Shown piece by piece: positions 1-7,725 of a stretch of 33,429 bases of DNA; positions within the stretch are counted from its first letter, which is position 1; each line of letters begins with the position of its first letter. The position numbers were made by a program, and so were the translations under genes. Source of the DNA: Thioalkalivibrio nitratireducens (GTDB lineage: Bacteria > Pseudomonadota > Gammaproteobacteria > Ectothiorhodospirales > Ectothiorhodospiraceae); contig JAABSN010000013.1 in the NCBI GenBank assembly GCA_011390385.1, positions 1 to 33,429 on the forward strand. Reading direction: 5' to 3'. The notes under the pieces are model-generated. The model worked only from the letters and a program-made list of their open reading frames with translations. It searched no databases and was not told where the DNA came from.

Positions 1-33
1 CGCGATACCTGGGCCAAGCTGACTGCCCGCGGC

Positions 34-213
34 TAGTGTCCTGTCACACGTCTAATGGCGTCGCTCGGGGGCTCCCTTAGGGCGAGGCGAGAAGCGGCCA
101 TCTGCGGCGTTACTTGCCCTTGAGGTAGGATGGCTACCCCGGCGGGCAAGCGCCTTGCATCTGACCGCTTCTCGCCTCGCTGAAGGCGCCATTAGACGTG
201 TGACAGGACACTA
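34..213. mobile_element. MITE-like element with TA ends
   Basis: A 180-bp non-coding element bounded by long terminal inverted repeats. The left end (34-60) reads TAGTGTCCTGTCACACGTCT and on to AATGGCG; the right end (187-213) is its reverse complement. A second inverted pair lies inside: GCGAGGCGAGAAGCGG at 82-97 against CCGCTTCTCGCCTCGC at 165-180, so the whole element can fold into a long imperfect hairpin. Both outer ends are TA, as expected for the TA target duplication of IS630/Tc1-mariner elements. No transposase is encoded, so it would have to be mobilised in trans. A shorter relative is at 30346-30402. The IS630 assignment is an inference from the TA ends only. Confidence 0.7.
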
Positions 214-430
214 GGGTCAGCATCGTGTTGGTGCGGTTCGGCTTCGCCTCACGGCACCCTACGCGGTGGGCTTTCACAGGGCCAAGGGATGCGCATGGTA
301 GCAAGGTGTAGGGTGCCAATGAGCGCAGCGAATTGCGCCGTTGGGGGCTCGGGAGCCCGGGGCCAGGGTCAGCACCGTGTCGGTGCGGTTCGGCTTCGCC
401 TCACGGCACCCTACGCGATGGACTTTCGCG
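214..430. repeat. Tandem copies of GTAGGGTGCC palindromic repeat
   Basis: Two members of a repeat family that recurs at 14221-14355, 22341-22488 and 26238-26266. The complete copy (308-414) runs from GTAGGGTGCC to GGCACCCTAC. Its left arm contains ATGAGCGCAGCGAATTG and its right arm CGGTTCGGCTTCGCCTCACG. The first copy (214-264) has only the right arm. The two right arms and their flanks (214-278 and 366-430) are near-identical direct repeats, so this looks like a local duplication. Short reading frames across it have no coding character. Confidence 0.75.
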
Positions 431-683
431 TTTTCATGGTTACGTTGGTGCCATGGGGTCGCGCCATCACGAATCCATGGGTAACCCGCTTCTCCAGCCA
501 TCAGGAAATAGGCTATTCTCTTCTCAGGATTGTGGTAATGCGGGGTGTACTCGCGAGTCCGTACAGACAATCTCCAGGGCGTTCCGGTGACATGTCCCCG
601 TGGATGCGCATGCCGCTGGATATCGCCTCCGTGATTGTTGCGGCGAATATGCAGGCCCAGTCGATCAAACGGGAGAAGCGTCA
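431..683 (+). other. Leader region before the VWA operon
   Basis: This non-coding stretch separates the repeats from the first gene of the Tag-like operon, so the operon promoter should lie here. It is somewhat richer in A/T around 495-545. I cannot assign a -35/-10 pair with confidence. A purine-rich ribosome-binding site (GGGAGAAG) is visible just before the ATG at 684. An upstream in-frame GTG at 600 is possible but would put 28 residues in front of an otherwise clean signal peptide. Confidence 0.4.
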
Positions 684-2801
684 ATGAAGGGCAGGGGTTT
701 GGTGCATTTCGTGCTGGTGGTCGTGTTTGCCGGCTTGCCTGCGATGGCTGCAGCGCAATCGCTGCTTGACCAGCTGGAAGGGACCTTTGGTCATGGCGCC
801 GAGCCCACTGGGCCGTCCGCGCTCGAGGGCACGCATGGCCATGCGGTTCCGATGCGGGACGACGGCATAGCCTGTGTCGCAGGAGAGCCCTGCGTGGAAC
901 AGTCCACGCAGGTCCCGCTCAGGGTGCTGCCTAGGCCGTTTTCGCACGTTTATCGCGAAGCGGGCGCAGATCCGGACGGCATCGTGATCGCGAACGTGCC
1001 GTCGTTTCACCCCCTGTTCGTCTTCGATCGGCAAGATCTGGACCTGAGTAACGCTGCCGATCCGCAGGGCTGGTATCAGGTGGGTCGCACGCGTGCCGAA
1101 GCCGACGGCTGGATGCAGGCGCGCGACGTCCTCGAATGGCGGCAGGCGTTGCTGGTTTCCTATACCCATCCGGGCGGTTTGGTCGAGGGCCGCAACCCGG
1201 TGCTGATGTTCCGCGATTACCGCGACCTTGCGGCGCTGGTCGACGACTTCGACATGTCGAGCCGGGCACGCGAGATGTACCGTGAGATCGAGGCCGGGGA
1301 CGTTCCCGAAGCGGTTGTCAGCATGGAACCGCAGCGTTTCGTTGATATCACCCGACAGTTCTATGTGCTGCCGATCCTGCAGTGGGAACAGACGCAAATC
1401 GACGGTGATGATGCCCGTCTGCTGCAGATCGCCGCCGCCGTACCGGGTGCTCGTGGCGCCGATACCCTGGACGAGGCCGGCTATCGCGAGCAGGCCCAGA
1501 TGGCACGGGTCGACGGTGGTGTTGCGCAACAGCGCCAGGATCTGCAGGTCGACATCGTGTTCGTGATCGACACCACGCGCAGCATGCAGCCGTTCATCGA
1601 CATGACGCGCGAGGCGGTGACCCGGATGGCGCGGCGCTTTACCGCCGAGACCGGTGAACGGGTCCGCTTCGGTCTGGTGACCTTCCGGGATTCGACTCAG
1701 GTGGTCCCCCAGCTCGAATATGACACGCGCAACTGGACCCCGGCACTGGTCGACAGCACGGCGGTGGTGGAGCTGCTCGAGAACGACGTGCAGGCGACCA
1801 ACATGGGCAGTCTGGACTACGCCGAGGAAGTGTTTTCGGGTATCGACACGGCCTTGCGCTCGGACTGGCGCGAGGGTGCCCTGCGTTTCATGATCCTGGT
1901 CGGTGATGCCAGTTCGCATCCGAAAGGGCATGCCCAGAACATCACCGGCAAGGACGAGACCGATCTGCGGCGCGAGGCGGACGATGCCCAGGTGCACCTG
2001 TCCGCGATCCACCTGCTGGACCCACGGGCGACCGAAGATCACCCGATCGCCGAGCCGCAGTTTCGGCATCTTTCCCGCATCCGTGGGTCGCGTGAAGAAT
2101 CCGCGTACGAGTCGGTGGACGCCTTCGACGAGCCGGCCTTCTTCGCGCTGGTCGACAACGTGGCCAATGGCCTGATCGCATTGCTGGCGAAAGAGGTCGG
2201 CGAGGAGCCCGTCGTCGTCGACGCCGAGGATCTTCCCGCGCTCGAGACATTGCCCACGGTCGAGCGTCTCTGGGAGGCCGCGCTGGTCGAGTATCTGGGT
2301 CGATCCGCCAATCCTCCCAAGGACATCATCGCCTGGGTTCTGGACCGCGATCTGGTCTATCCGGTCGATCGCTCGCTCGATGTCCGGGTGCTGGTGACGC
2401 GCGAGCAGTTGAGCAGTCTCGCGCAGGCACTGGATCAGGTGGTGCAGGCACTGATGCGGGCCGAGGTGACGCAGGCACAGTTCTTCGATGCGCTGCAGAG
2501 TGTGTCGGGGCAGGCGATGAAGCGGCCGGAGGACCTGGGCCAGGCGCAGCAACTCGCGGATGCGGGTTTGCTGCCGGCATTCATCCAGAGTCTGCCCTAC
2601 CGCAGCGATATCCTGTCGCTGAACGACGAGATGTTCGCCAGCATGACCACCGAGCAACGTTCCCAGCTCGAGTGGAGCATCCTTGCGAAGCTCGAGCAGT
2701 ATCGTGCGATCAACGAACAGGTTGATGCCTGGTTCCGCATGAACGATGCCGATCCGGACCGGGACATGGTCTACCCGCTGCACCTCGACTACCTCCCCTG
2801 A
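684..2801 (+). CDS. Exported VWA protein, PpkA periplasmic-half-like
   Basis: A 705-residue exported protein. The chosen ATG follows GGGAGAAG and gives a signal peptide with predicted cleavage after AAA (about residue 24). The N-terminal third holds an SH3-like stretch (GWYQVGRTRAEADGWMQARD). A von Willebrand factor A domain spans about 288-480, with a MIDAS-type DTTRS at 296-300 and a second acidic site GDAS (D408), so metal binding is likely. The C-terminus is helical and ends VYPLHLDYLP. The arrangement matches, from memory, the periplasmic part of PpkA, the T6SS threonine kinase of Pseudomonas. Here a signal peptide stands where PpkA has its cytoplasmic kinase and membrane segment. It is the first gene of a tight operon, with 12 nt to the ABC ATPase. 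I infer a periplasmic sensor or adaptor for the following Tag-like complex. The VWA call is firm; PpkA relatedness is likely but unaligned. Confidence 0.85.
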   Translation: MKGRGLVHFVLVVVFAGLPAMAAAQSLLDQLEGTFGHGAEPTGPSALEGTHGHAVPMRDDGIACVAGEPCVEQSTQVPLRVLPRPFSHVYREAGADPDGIVIANVPSFHPLFVFDRQDLDLSNAADPQGWYQVGRTRAEADGWMQARDVLEWRQALLVSYTHPGGLVEGRNPVLMFRDYRDLAALVDDFDMSSRAREMYREIEAGDVPEAVVSMEPQRFVDITRQFYVLPILQWEQTQIDGDDARLLQIAAAVPGARGADTLDEAGYREQAQMARVDGGVAQQRQDLQVDIVFVIDTTRSMQPFIDMTREAVTRMARRFTAETGERVRFGLVTFRDSTQVVPQLEYDTRNWTPALVDSTAVVELLENDVQATNMGSLDYAEEVFSGIDTALRSDWREGALRFMILVGDASSHPKGHAQNITGKDETDLRREADDAQVHLSAIHLLDPRATEDHPIAEPQFRHLSRIRGSREESAYESVDAFDEPAFFALVDNVANGLIALLAKEVGEEPVVVDAEDLPALETLPTVERLWEAALVEYLGRSANPPKDIIAWVLDRDLVYPVDRSLDVRVLVTREQLSSLAQALDQVVQALMRAEVTQAQFFDALQSVSGQAMKRPEDLGQAQQLADAGLLPAFIQSLPYRSDILSLNDEMFASMTTEQRSQLEWSILAKLEQYRAINEQVDAWFRMNDADPDRDMVYPLHLDYLP

Positions 2802-2813
2802 CAGGGGGGTACG

Positions 2814-3563
2814 ATGCAAGCGGATACGGCTGCGCCGCTGGCCCTGATTCAGGGAGCCGGCAAGCGCAGGGCACAAGGTGACAGCGTGTTCGAGCTTGAG
2901 GTGCCGGACCTGCGAATCGCACCCGGCGAGTTGGTGGCGGTGGCGGGTGACAGTGGTTGCGGCAAGAGCACGCTGCTGGACATGCTGGCCCTGGTGATGG
3001 AACCGACGCGCATGGAACGCTTCGAAATGCGCTTTGAGCCGGATGATGCCCCGGTTGATGTGCGGTCACTGTGGCGCTCCGGCGGGGAAACGGCGCTTGC
3101 AGCATTGCGTCGCGACTACCTCGGTTATGTGCTCCAGACCGGTGGACTGCTGCCTTTCCTCGATGTGGCTGCGAATATCGGGCTGCCTTCCCGGATCAAG
3201 GGTTTACCCGAACCCGGTGCCGCCCTTGACGCGCTGGCCGAGCGGCTCGGGCTCGCGGGCTGTCTGCGCCGGATGCCGGATGCATTGTCGATCGGCCAGC
3301 GGCAACGGGTCGCCATCCTGCGCGCCCTGATGCACCAGCCGCGACTGGTGCTGGCCGACGAGCCCACCGCAGCCGTGGACAAGGCCCGGGCGGGGCGGAT
3401 CATGGCCGATTTTCACACGTTGGCCCGTGAACGGGGTGTCGCCGTGGTTATCGTGACGCACGATCTGGACCTGGTCCGTTCGCTGGCCGACAAGACCTAC
3501 GGGTTTCGCATGGAGCGGGTATCGGAACACGAGACCCGGTCGCTGTGCTTTCTGGAAACCTAG
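2814..3563 (+). CDS. ABC transporter ATPase, TagT-like (LolD/MacB family)
   Basis: A 249-residue ABC ATPase of the MacB/LolD/FtsE type. Visible motifs are Walker A GDSGCGKST (45-53, K51), Q-loop Q108, signature LSIGQ (158-162, with Ile where Gly is usual), Walker B LVLADEP with catalytic E183, D-loop around D189 and H-loop H216. It would act at the cytoplasmic face and energise the permease that starts 2 nt downstream. Members of this family usually power mechanotransmission or extraction from the inner membrane rather than substrate passage. Gene order with an FtsX-type permease, a SUMF1 protein and lipoproteins is that of TagT in TagQRST. A GGGGGG-rich ribosome-binding site precedes the ATG. 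The ATPase call is firm; the TagT role rests on context. Confidence 0.9.
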   Translation: MQADTAAPLALIQGAGKRRAQGDSVFELEVPDLRIAPGELVAVAGDSGCGKSTLLDMLALVMEPTRMERFEMRFEPDDAPVDVRSLWRSGGETALAALRRDYLGYVLQTGGLLPFLDVAANIGLPSRIKGLPEPGAALDALAERLGLAGCLRRMPDALSIGQRQRVAILRALMHQPRLVLADEPTAAVDKARAGRIMADFHTLARERGVAVVIVTHDLDLVRSLADKTYGFRMERVSEHETRSLCFLET

Positions 3564-3565
3564 CG

Positions 3566-5395
3566 ATGAAACAGCCGGCACGCCCCCGACCGTTGCGGTT
3601 GATTCCCGCGCTGGCGGCGGCGCATCTGCGCCACGAGTGGATACTGACCCTGTGCCTGGTGATCGCGCTCGCCGCGGTGATTGCCCCGTTGCTGGTATTG
3701 CTCGGTCTGAAGCACGGAACGATCGAGACGCTGCGCGACCGGCTGGTCGAGGATCCGATGTTCCGGGAACTTCGCCCCGCACAGACCCGCGAATACGCGC
3801 CCGAATGGTTTGCCCGGGCCGCCGCCTGGCCGGGCGTGGGTTTCCTGACGCCCACCGTGCTGCCGCTGTCGTCGGTATTGCAGGTGCCGCATCCGCAGCG
3901 CGGCGGGGCCGAGCTGTACGATCTGGTACCAACCGCGCGCGGCGATCCGCTGCTGCTCGAGAACGGCGCCTCCGTGCCTGGAGCCGGCGAAGCCGTCCTG
4001 ACCACCGAGGCCGCGCGACGACTCGAGGTGTCGCCCGGGGATACGATCACGGCCCGTGTCACCCGTTCGCGTGGTGGCCGCAGCGAGGTTGCCGAGGCGC
4101 CCCTGAACATTGTCGCGGTTCTGCCACCCAGGGCCGGGACGCTGGCCCGGATCTATGCCCCGCTCGACTTCGTGCTCGATGTGGAGGCCTACAAGGAAGG
4201 ATACGGAGCGCCGGCCCGGGGTTGGGCGGGCGCCAGCCCGGAACCGTTCCTGAGTTTCGATGGGGTGATGCTGCTGCTTCCGGAGCCATTGCCACCGATC
4301 GAACGTACGGGTCTGATCATCAATACCGGCTTCGCGCGCATTGGTGAGCTGGATCCCCTGGGCGTCGAGGAACGCCTTGGTCTGGCGGTGCCGGAGGGCT
4401 GGAAAGGCTACGATCTGGAAACCCCGGGCGCGACCGTGACCCTTTCCGCAATCCGTGCCGTGGAACAGAAGCTGCGCGGGAGGGAGCGCATCCTGGTGCC
4501 TTATGTAACGGAGGCGACCTGGGCTGTTGCCGGAGTGGACATGCATCCTGTCGGCATCTCGCTGGACCCTGCGGATGCGGCACGGCTCGGCCTGCCGCCA
4601 TTGCCATGGGGCGGGTTTTCCGGACGCACCGGCGAAGGACGGCATTGGACGCGGGCGCTTGCCAACATCGATGCCCCGGCGGTGGAGGTCAGTGTGCAGG
4701 GTGTGGTGCCAGTGGTGTTTCCGCTGGAGATCGTGGGCGCCAGTCCGCTCGCGCGTCCGGTGGTCCCGGTCGAACTCATGGGTATTCTGCGGACCGCACA
4801 GCAACGGGCGGTCGAATTCGATCCCGCGCGCGGCGAGTTTCTGATGCTGCGCGGCGGCTATCGGGGTTTCCGCATGTATGCGCGAAGTATCGACGACGTC
4901 CCGGAACTCTACCAGCGGTTGACCGGCGAAGGCATCGAAGTCATCGCAGAGGTGGAGGCGATCGAACGCATTCAGGTACTCGATGCGGGGCTGAGCCGAC
5001 TGTTCTGGCTGATCGCACTGCTCGGATTCAGCGGTGGTGTGGCGGTACTGGTGGCAAGCCTCTACGCGGCGGTGGAGCGGCGCCGGCGCGATCTCGGGGT
5101 TCTGCGGCTGGTGGGGTTCGCTCGTCGGCATGTGTTCTTCTTCCCGGTCGCCCAGGGCATGATCATCGCCGGTCTCGGCCTGGGCGCGGGGATGACCGCC
5201 TATCTGGGACTCGCGACGACGATCAATCGTGCCTTCGCCGAAGACCTCGCGGCGGGTGAGAAGTTCTGCACGCTGCCTCCGGAATATGTGCTCACCGCGG
5301 TGGTCGCGACGTTGCTTCTCGCAGTATTGTCGTCACTGGCCGCGGCCTGGCGCGCGACCCATATCGATCCCGCGGAGGCCATTCGTGAGCAATAG
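3566..5395 (+). CDS. FtsX/MacB-type permease, TagS-like
   Basis: A 609-residue inner-membrane protein. The first transmembrane segment is near residues 20-45 (WILTLCLVIALAAVIAPLLV). A periplasmic domain of more than 400 residues follows. Three C-terminal segments come next, containing LFWLIALLGFSGGVAVLVAS, QGMIIAGLGLGAGMTAYLG and VLTAVVATLLLAVLSSLAAA. The protein ends in HIDPAEAIREQ, the usual close of FtsX-fold permeases. The start at 3566 follows the ATPase stop by 2 nt; an earlier ATG at 3545 would overlap that gene. The last 11 nt overlap the start of the SUMF1 gene. With the ATPase it should form a type VII-like ABC complex that couples ATP use to periplasmic movement. The large periplasmic domain is where the VWA, SUMF1 and lipoprotein partners could bind. 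Confidence 0.88.
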   Translation: MKQPARPRPLRLIPALAAAHLRHEWILTLCLVIALAAVIAPLLVLLGLKHGTIETLRDRLVEDPMFRELRPAQTREYAPEWFARAAAWPGVGFLTPTVLPLSSVLQVPHPQRGGAELYDLVPTARGDPLLLENGASVPGAGEAVLTTEAARRLEVSPGDTITARVTRSRGGRSEVAEAPLNIVAVLPPRAGTLARIYAPLDFVLDVEAYKEGYGAPARGWAGASPEPFLSFDGVMLLLPEPLPPIERTGLIINTGFARIGELDPLGVEERLGLAVPEGWKGYDLETPGATVTLSAIRAVEQKLRGRERILVPYVTEATWAVAGVDMHPVGISLDPADAARLGLPPLPWGGFSGRTGEGRHWTRALANIDAPAVEVSVQGVVPVVFPLEIVGASPLARPVVPVELMGILRTAQQRAVEFDPARGEFLMLRGGYRGFRMYARSIDDVPELYQRLTGEGIEVIAEVEAIERIQVLDAGLSRLFWLIALLGFSGGVAVLVASLYAAVERRRRDLGVLRLVGFARRHVFFFPVAQGMIIAGLGLGAGMTAYLGLATTINRAFAEDLAAGEKFCTLPPEYVLTAVVATLLLAVLSSLAAAWRATHIDPAEAIREQ

Positions 5396-7049
5396 ACCTG
5401 TCTGGCTACTGGCGCTGACACTTTTGCTGACCGTTGTCGCCACGCCCCTTTGCGCCGGCGCACCGCCAGCCACTCCCTACAACCCCAAGCCTGCGGTCGG
5501 AGACCTCGTGTTGCCCATGCCCGAAGGTGCCGAAATGGTTTTCCGTATGGTCAGTGTTCCGGGTACCGGGTTCTGGGGTGACCGCGAACGCGTGATTCAG
5601 CTTGGCGACGCGGCGGGCGGGATCTTCGAGGGACTGCAGCGCACCCAGATCAGTGGCTCGTTTCCCGCGGCCGAGGGCGATGGCTGGGAAATCCTGCTGG
5701 CGAAGTACGAGTTGACCAAGGGCCAGTACCTGGCGGTGATGGGGCTGGATGCGTTGCTCGAAGCAAGCGGCGATCCCGAGGACCGCAATCTCACCGCGCT
5801 TCAGGGCCGGGCGTTGCGCGATGCGCTGATGCGACCACTGGCCTTCGTCAGTCATCAGGAAATCGAGGTTTTCATCCGCCGCTACAACCACTGGCTGTTC
5901 GATCCCGATCACCCCGAGCGGCTGGAACGAATGCCGCGACTCGATGAGGTTCCGGGCTTCCTGCGCCTGCCCACCGAAGAGGAGTGGGAATACGTCGCGC
6001 GCGGTGGGCTGCCTGCGCTCGAGGATGGCAGTTTCGATGATCGGTTGCCGTTTCCTGTCCGCGAGCTGAACGAGCATGCCTGGCACCTGGGCAATGCGCG
6101 GCACCAGTTGCGCCCGGTCGGCCTGCGCAGCGCGAGCCACCTGGGTCTTCACGACTTGCTCGGCAATGCCCAGGAAATGACCGCCGGCCTGTTTCGGCCG
6201 GAGATCGGGCAGGGCAAGCCAGGCGGGGTTGCGGTGCGTGGTGGCAGCGTATCGACACCGGCGGCGGAGATGCGCACCGCGTTCCGGGCGGAACTCGATG
6301 CCTGGGCCTGGAACCCCGATCGGCAGCTAGTCGAGGAACGCCGCTCGTTCAATACCGGTGCGCGTCTCGCGATCGGCGCCAACGTGGTGGTGTCTCCCAG
6401 CCAGCGCGCCGAGATCGAACGCGAATACGAGGACTACCGCGCCGACATCCGGCGCACGATGCCCGTGGGCCGCACGCTCGATAACCTGGTGGCGCAGGCC
6501 AGCGTGCAACTTGGTACTGTCGAACCGATTCTTGCCCGGCTGATGGATCAGAACGAGGATCTGCGCGAGCCATTGACCGCGGTCCAGGCGTACATGGATC
6601 GCGCGCGCGAACGACTTGAACTTGCGCAACGCGAGAGCGCACGGAGCCTGGCACAGGATGCAGCCCGCAACGGGGTGAATCTGAGTGTTTTTATTTCACG
6701 CCTGGAGCGGCTGGAACGGACCCGGGAGTCGGCGCTGCGCCTGCTCGAGATCTCCAGTCGTTATCAGGAACAGGTCGCGGCGGTCGAGTCGTCCATGCGC
6801 GATCTAGAATCAGGGGTAGGGGAGCAGTTGCTCGGATATCGGGACAAGGTGTCCCAGTTGGGCGATTACCAACCCGCGTATATCGAGCATGCGCTGCAGA
6901 CGTTGCTTGCAGCCGAACCGCCACCCAGGGAGCGTGTGGTGCTGGAATTGCTCGCGCAACATCTCGAGGAGTTCGGGGAGCAGCGGCGGGCGGATACCGA
7001 GCGTTGGCGGGACGAGTTCCGGGAACGCTTTGCAGGATTCGAGGGCTGA
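5385..7049 (+). CDS. Exported SUMF1/FGE-fold protein, TagR-like
   Basis: A 554-residue exported protein. The GTG start at 5385 is chosen because GGAGG lies 7 nt upstream and a signal peptide follows at once (NRPVWLLALTLLLTVVAT, then CAGAPP). The SUMF1 (formylglycine-generating-enzyme) fold is plain: WEILLAKYELTKGQYLAVMG, RLPTEEEWEYVARGG from residue 194, LGNAQEM at about 259-265 and RGGS at 285-288. The only cysteine I see is in the signal peptide, so the copper-binding catalytic cysteines of FGE are missing and the fold is probably a binding module. From about residue 340 to the end there is a long charged helical, coiled-coil region. TagR of the T6SS threonine-phosphorylation pathway is a periplasmic SUMF1 protein that promotes PpkA activity; this gene has the same neighbours. 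The overlap with the permease gene implies translational coupling. Confidence 0.88.
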   Translation: MSNRPVWLLALTLLLTVVATPLCAGAPPATPYNPKPAVGDLVLPMPEGAEMVFRMVSVPGTGFWGDRERVIQLGDAAGGIFEGLQRTQISGSFPAAEGDGWEILLAKYELTKGQYLAVMGLDALLEASGDPEDRNLTALQGRALRDALMRPLAFVSHQEIEVFIRRYNHWLFDPDHPERLERMPRLDEVPGFLRLPTEEEWEYVARGGLPALEDGSFDDRLPFPVRELNEHAWHLGNARHQLRPVGLRSASHLGLHDLLGNAQEMTAGLFRPEIGQGKPGGVAVRGGSVSTPAAEMRTAFRAELDAWAWNPDRQLVEERRSFNTGARLAIGANVVVSPSQRAEIEREYEDYRADIRRTMPVGRTLDNLVAQASVQLGTVEPILARLMDQNEDLREPLTAVQAYMDRARERLELAQRESARSLAQDAARNGVNLSVFISRLERLERTRESALRLLEISSRYQEQVAAVESSMRDLESGVGEQLLGYRDKVSQLGDYQPAYIEHALQTLLAAEPPPRERVVLELLAQHLEEFGEQRRADTERWRDEFRERFAGFEG

Positions 7050-7080
7050 CGATTTCAGCCCTGGGCAACAGAGGACCGAG

Positions 7081-7725
7081 ATGATGAAAAGACTGGAAAC
7101 CATGGTTGCCGCAGCCGTTGTGGTCGCGGCGTTGGGCGGCTGTGCCGCCAACGACGAGCAGCGCACCAAGGCCGAAGGTGCGGGCGTGGGTGCGGTGGTC
7201 GGCGGGCTGTTGGGGTATGCGATTGACCGCGAGCGTGGTGCGGTGATCGGTGCCGCACTTGGTGCCGGTGCGGGTTACGCGGTCGGCAACGAAATTGCCA
7301 AGCGCAAGAAGGCGTACGCGACCACCGAAGCGTTTCTGGACGCCGAGATTGCGCGCGTCGAGGAGTTCAACGATACCGCCTACGCCTACAATTCCAGCGT
7401 GCGTCAGGACATTGCACGGCTCGATCGCGAGGCCGAACAGCTGCGCACGCAGTACAACGCCGGTCAGGTGCGGCGGGAAAGCCTGGTGGCGAAACGCGGC
7501 GAGTTGCAGGAGCGTATCGCGACCAGCAACGACCTGGAGGAAACCCTGGCCGCCGAGTACGAAATCCAGACCGCGATCCTGAAAGAGGAACGGCGAGCGC
7601 GCCCGGCGAACGACCCCTACATTGCCCGACTCGAACACGAGGTCGAGGCACTGCAGGCCAACCTGGAGACATTGCGCGAAGGCAGCACGCAGCTGGCGCT
7701 GATCGACCAGAGGCTTTCGGTATGA
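7081..7725 (+). CDS. Glycine-zipper lipoprotein with coiled coil, TagQ position
   Basis: A 214-residue lipoprotein with a lipobox LGGC (C21). Residue +2 is Ala, which favours Lol sorting to the outer membrane. A glycine zipper follows (about 32-70: AGVGAVVGGLLGYAID, then GAVIGAALGAGAGYAVGNE), of the kind seen in 17-kDa-antigen and YMGG-type envelope proteins. The remaining 140 residues are charged and heptad-like, predicting a coiled coil. Two ATGs in tandem (7081, 7084) could start it; AGAGGA lies upstream. It occupies the place of TagQ, the outer-membrane lipoprotein of TagQRST, but I assign that on position and topology only. Its stop overlaps the next start in ATGA. The zipper may insert into or oligomerise at the outer membrane while the coil reaches into the periplasm. 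Confidence 0.82.
   Translation: MMKRLETMVAAAVVVAALGGCAANDEQRTKAEGAGVGAVVGGLLGYAIDRERGAVIGAALGAGAGYAVGNEIAKRKKAYATTEAFLDAEIARVEEFNDTAYAYNSSVRQDIARLDREAEQLRTQYNAGQVRRESLVAKRGELQERIATSNDLEETLAAEYEIQTAILKEERRARPANDPYIARLEHEVEALQANLETLREGSTQLALIDQRLSV

Noticed and set aside
214..430. CRISPR-like array in the leader repeats
   Set aside because: Only two unequal copies, no regular spacers, and other copies are dispersed singly; no cas genes.
681..2876. Long minus-strand open frame opposite the VWA gene
   Set aside because: It mirrors the third-position GC bias of the real gene, has Arg/His/Gln-rich shadow composition and no domain signature.
5385..7049. Active formylglycine-generating enzyme
   Set aside because: The catalytic cysteines are missing and no sulfatase is nearby.
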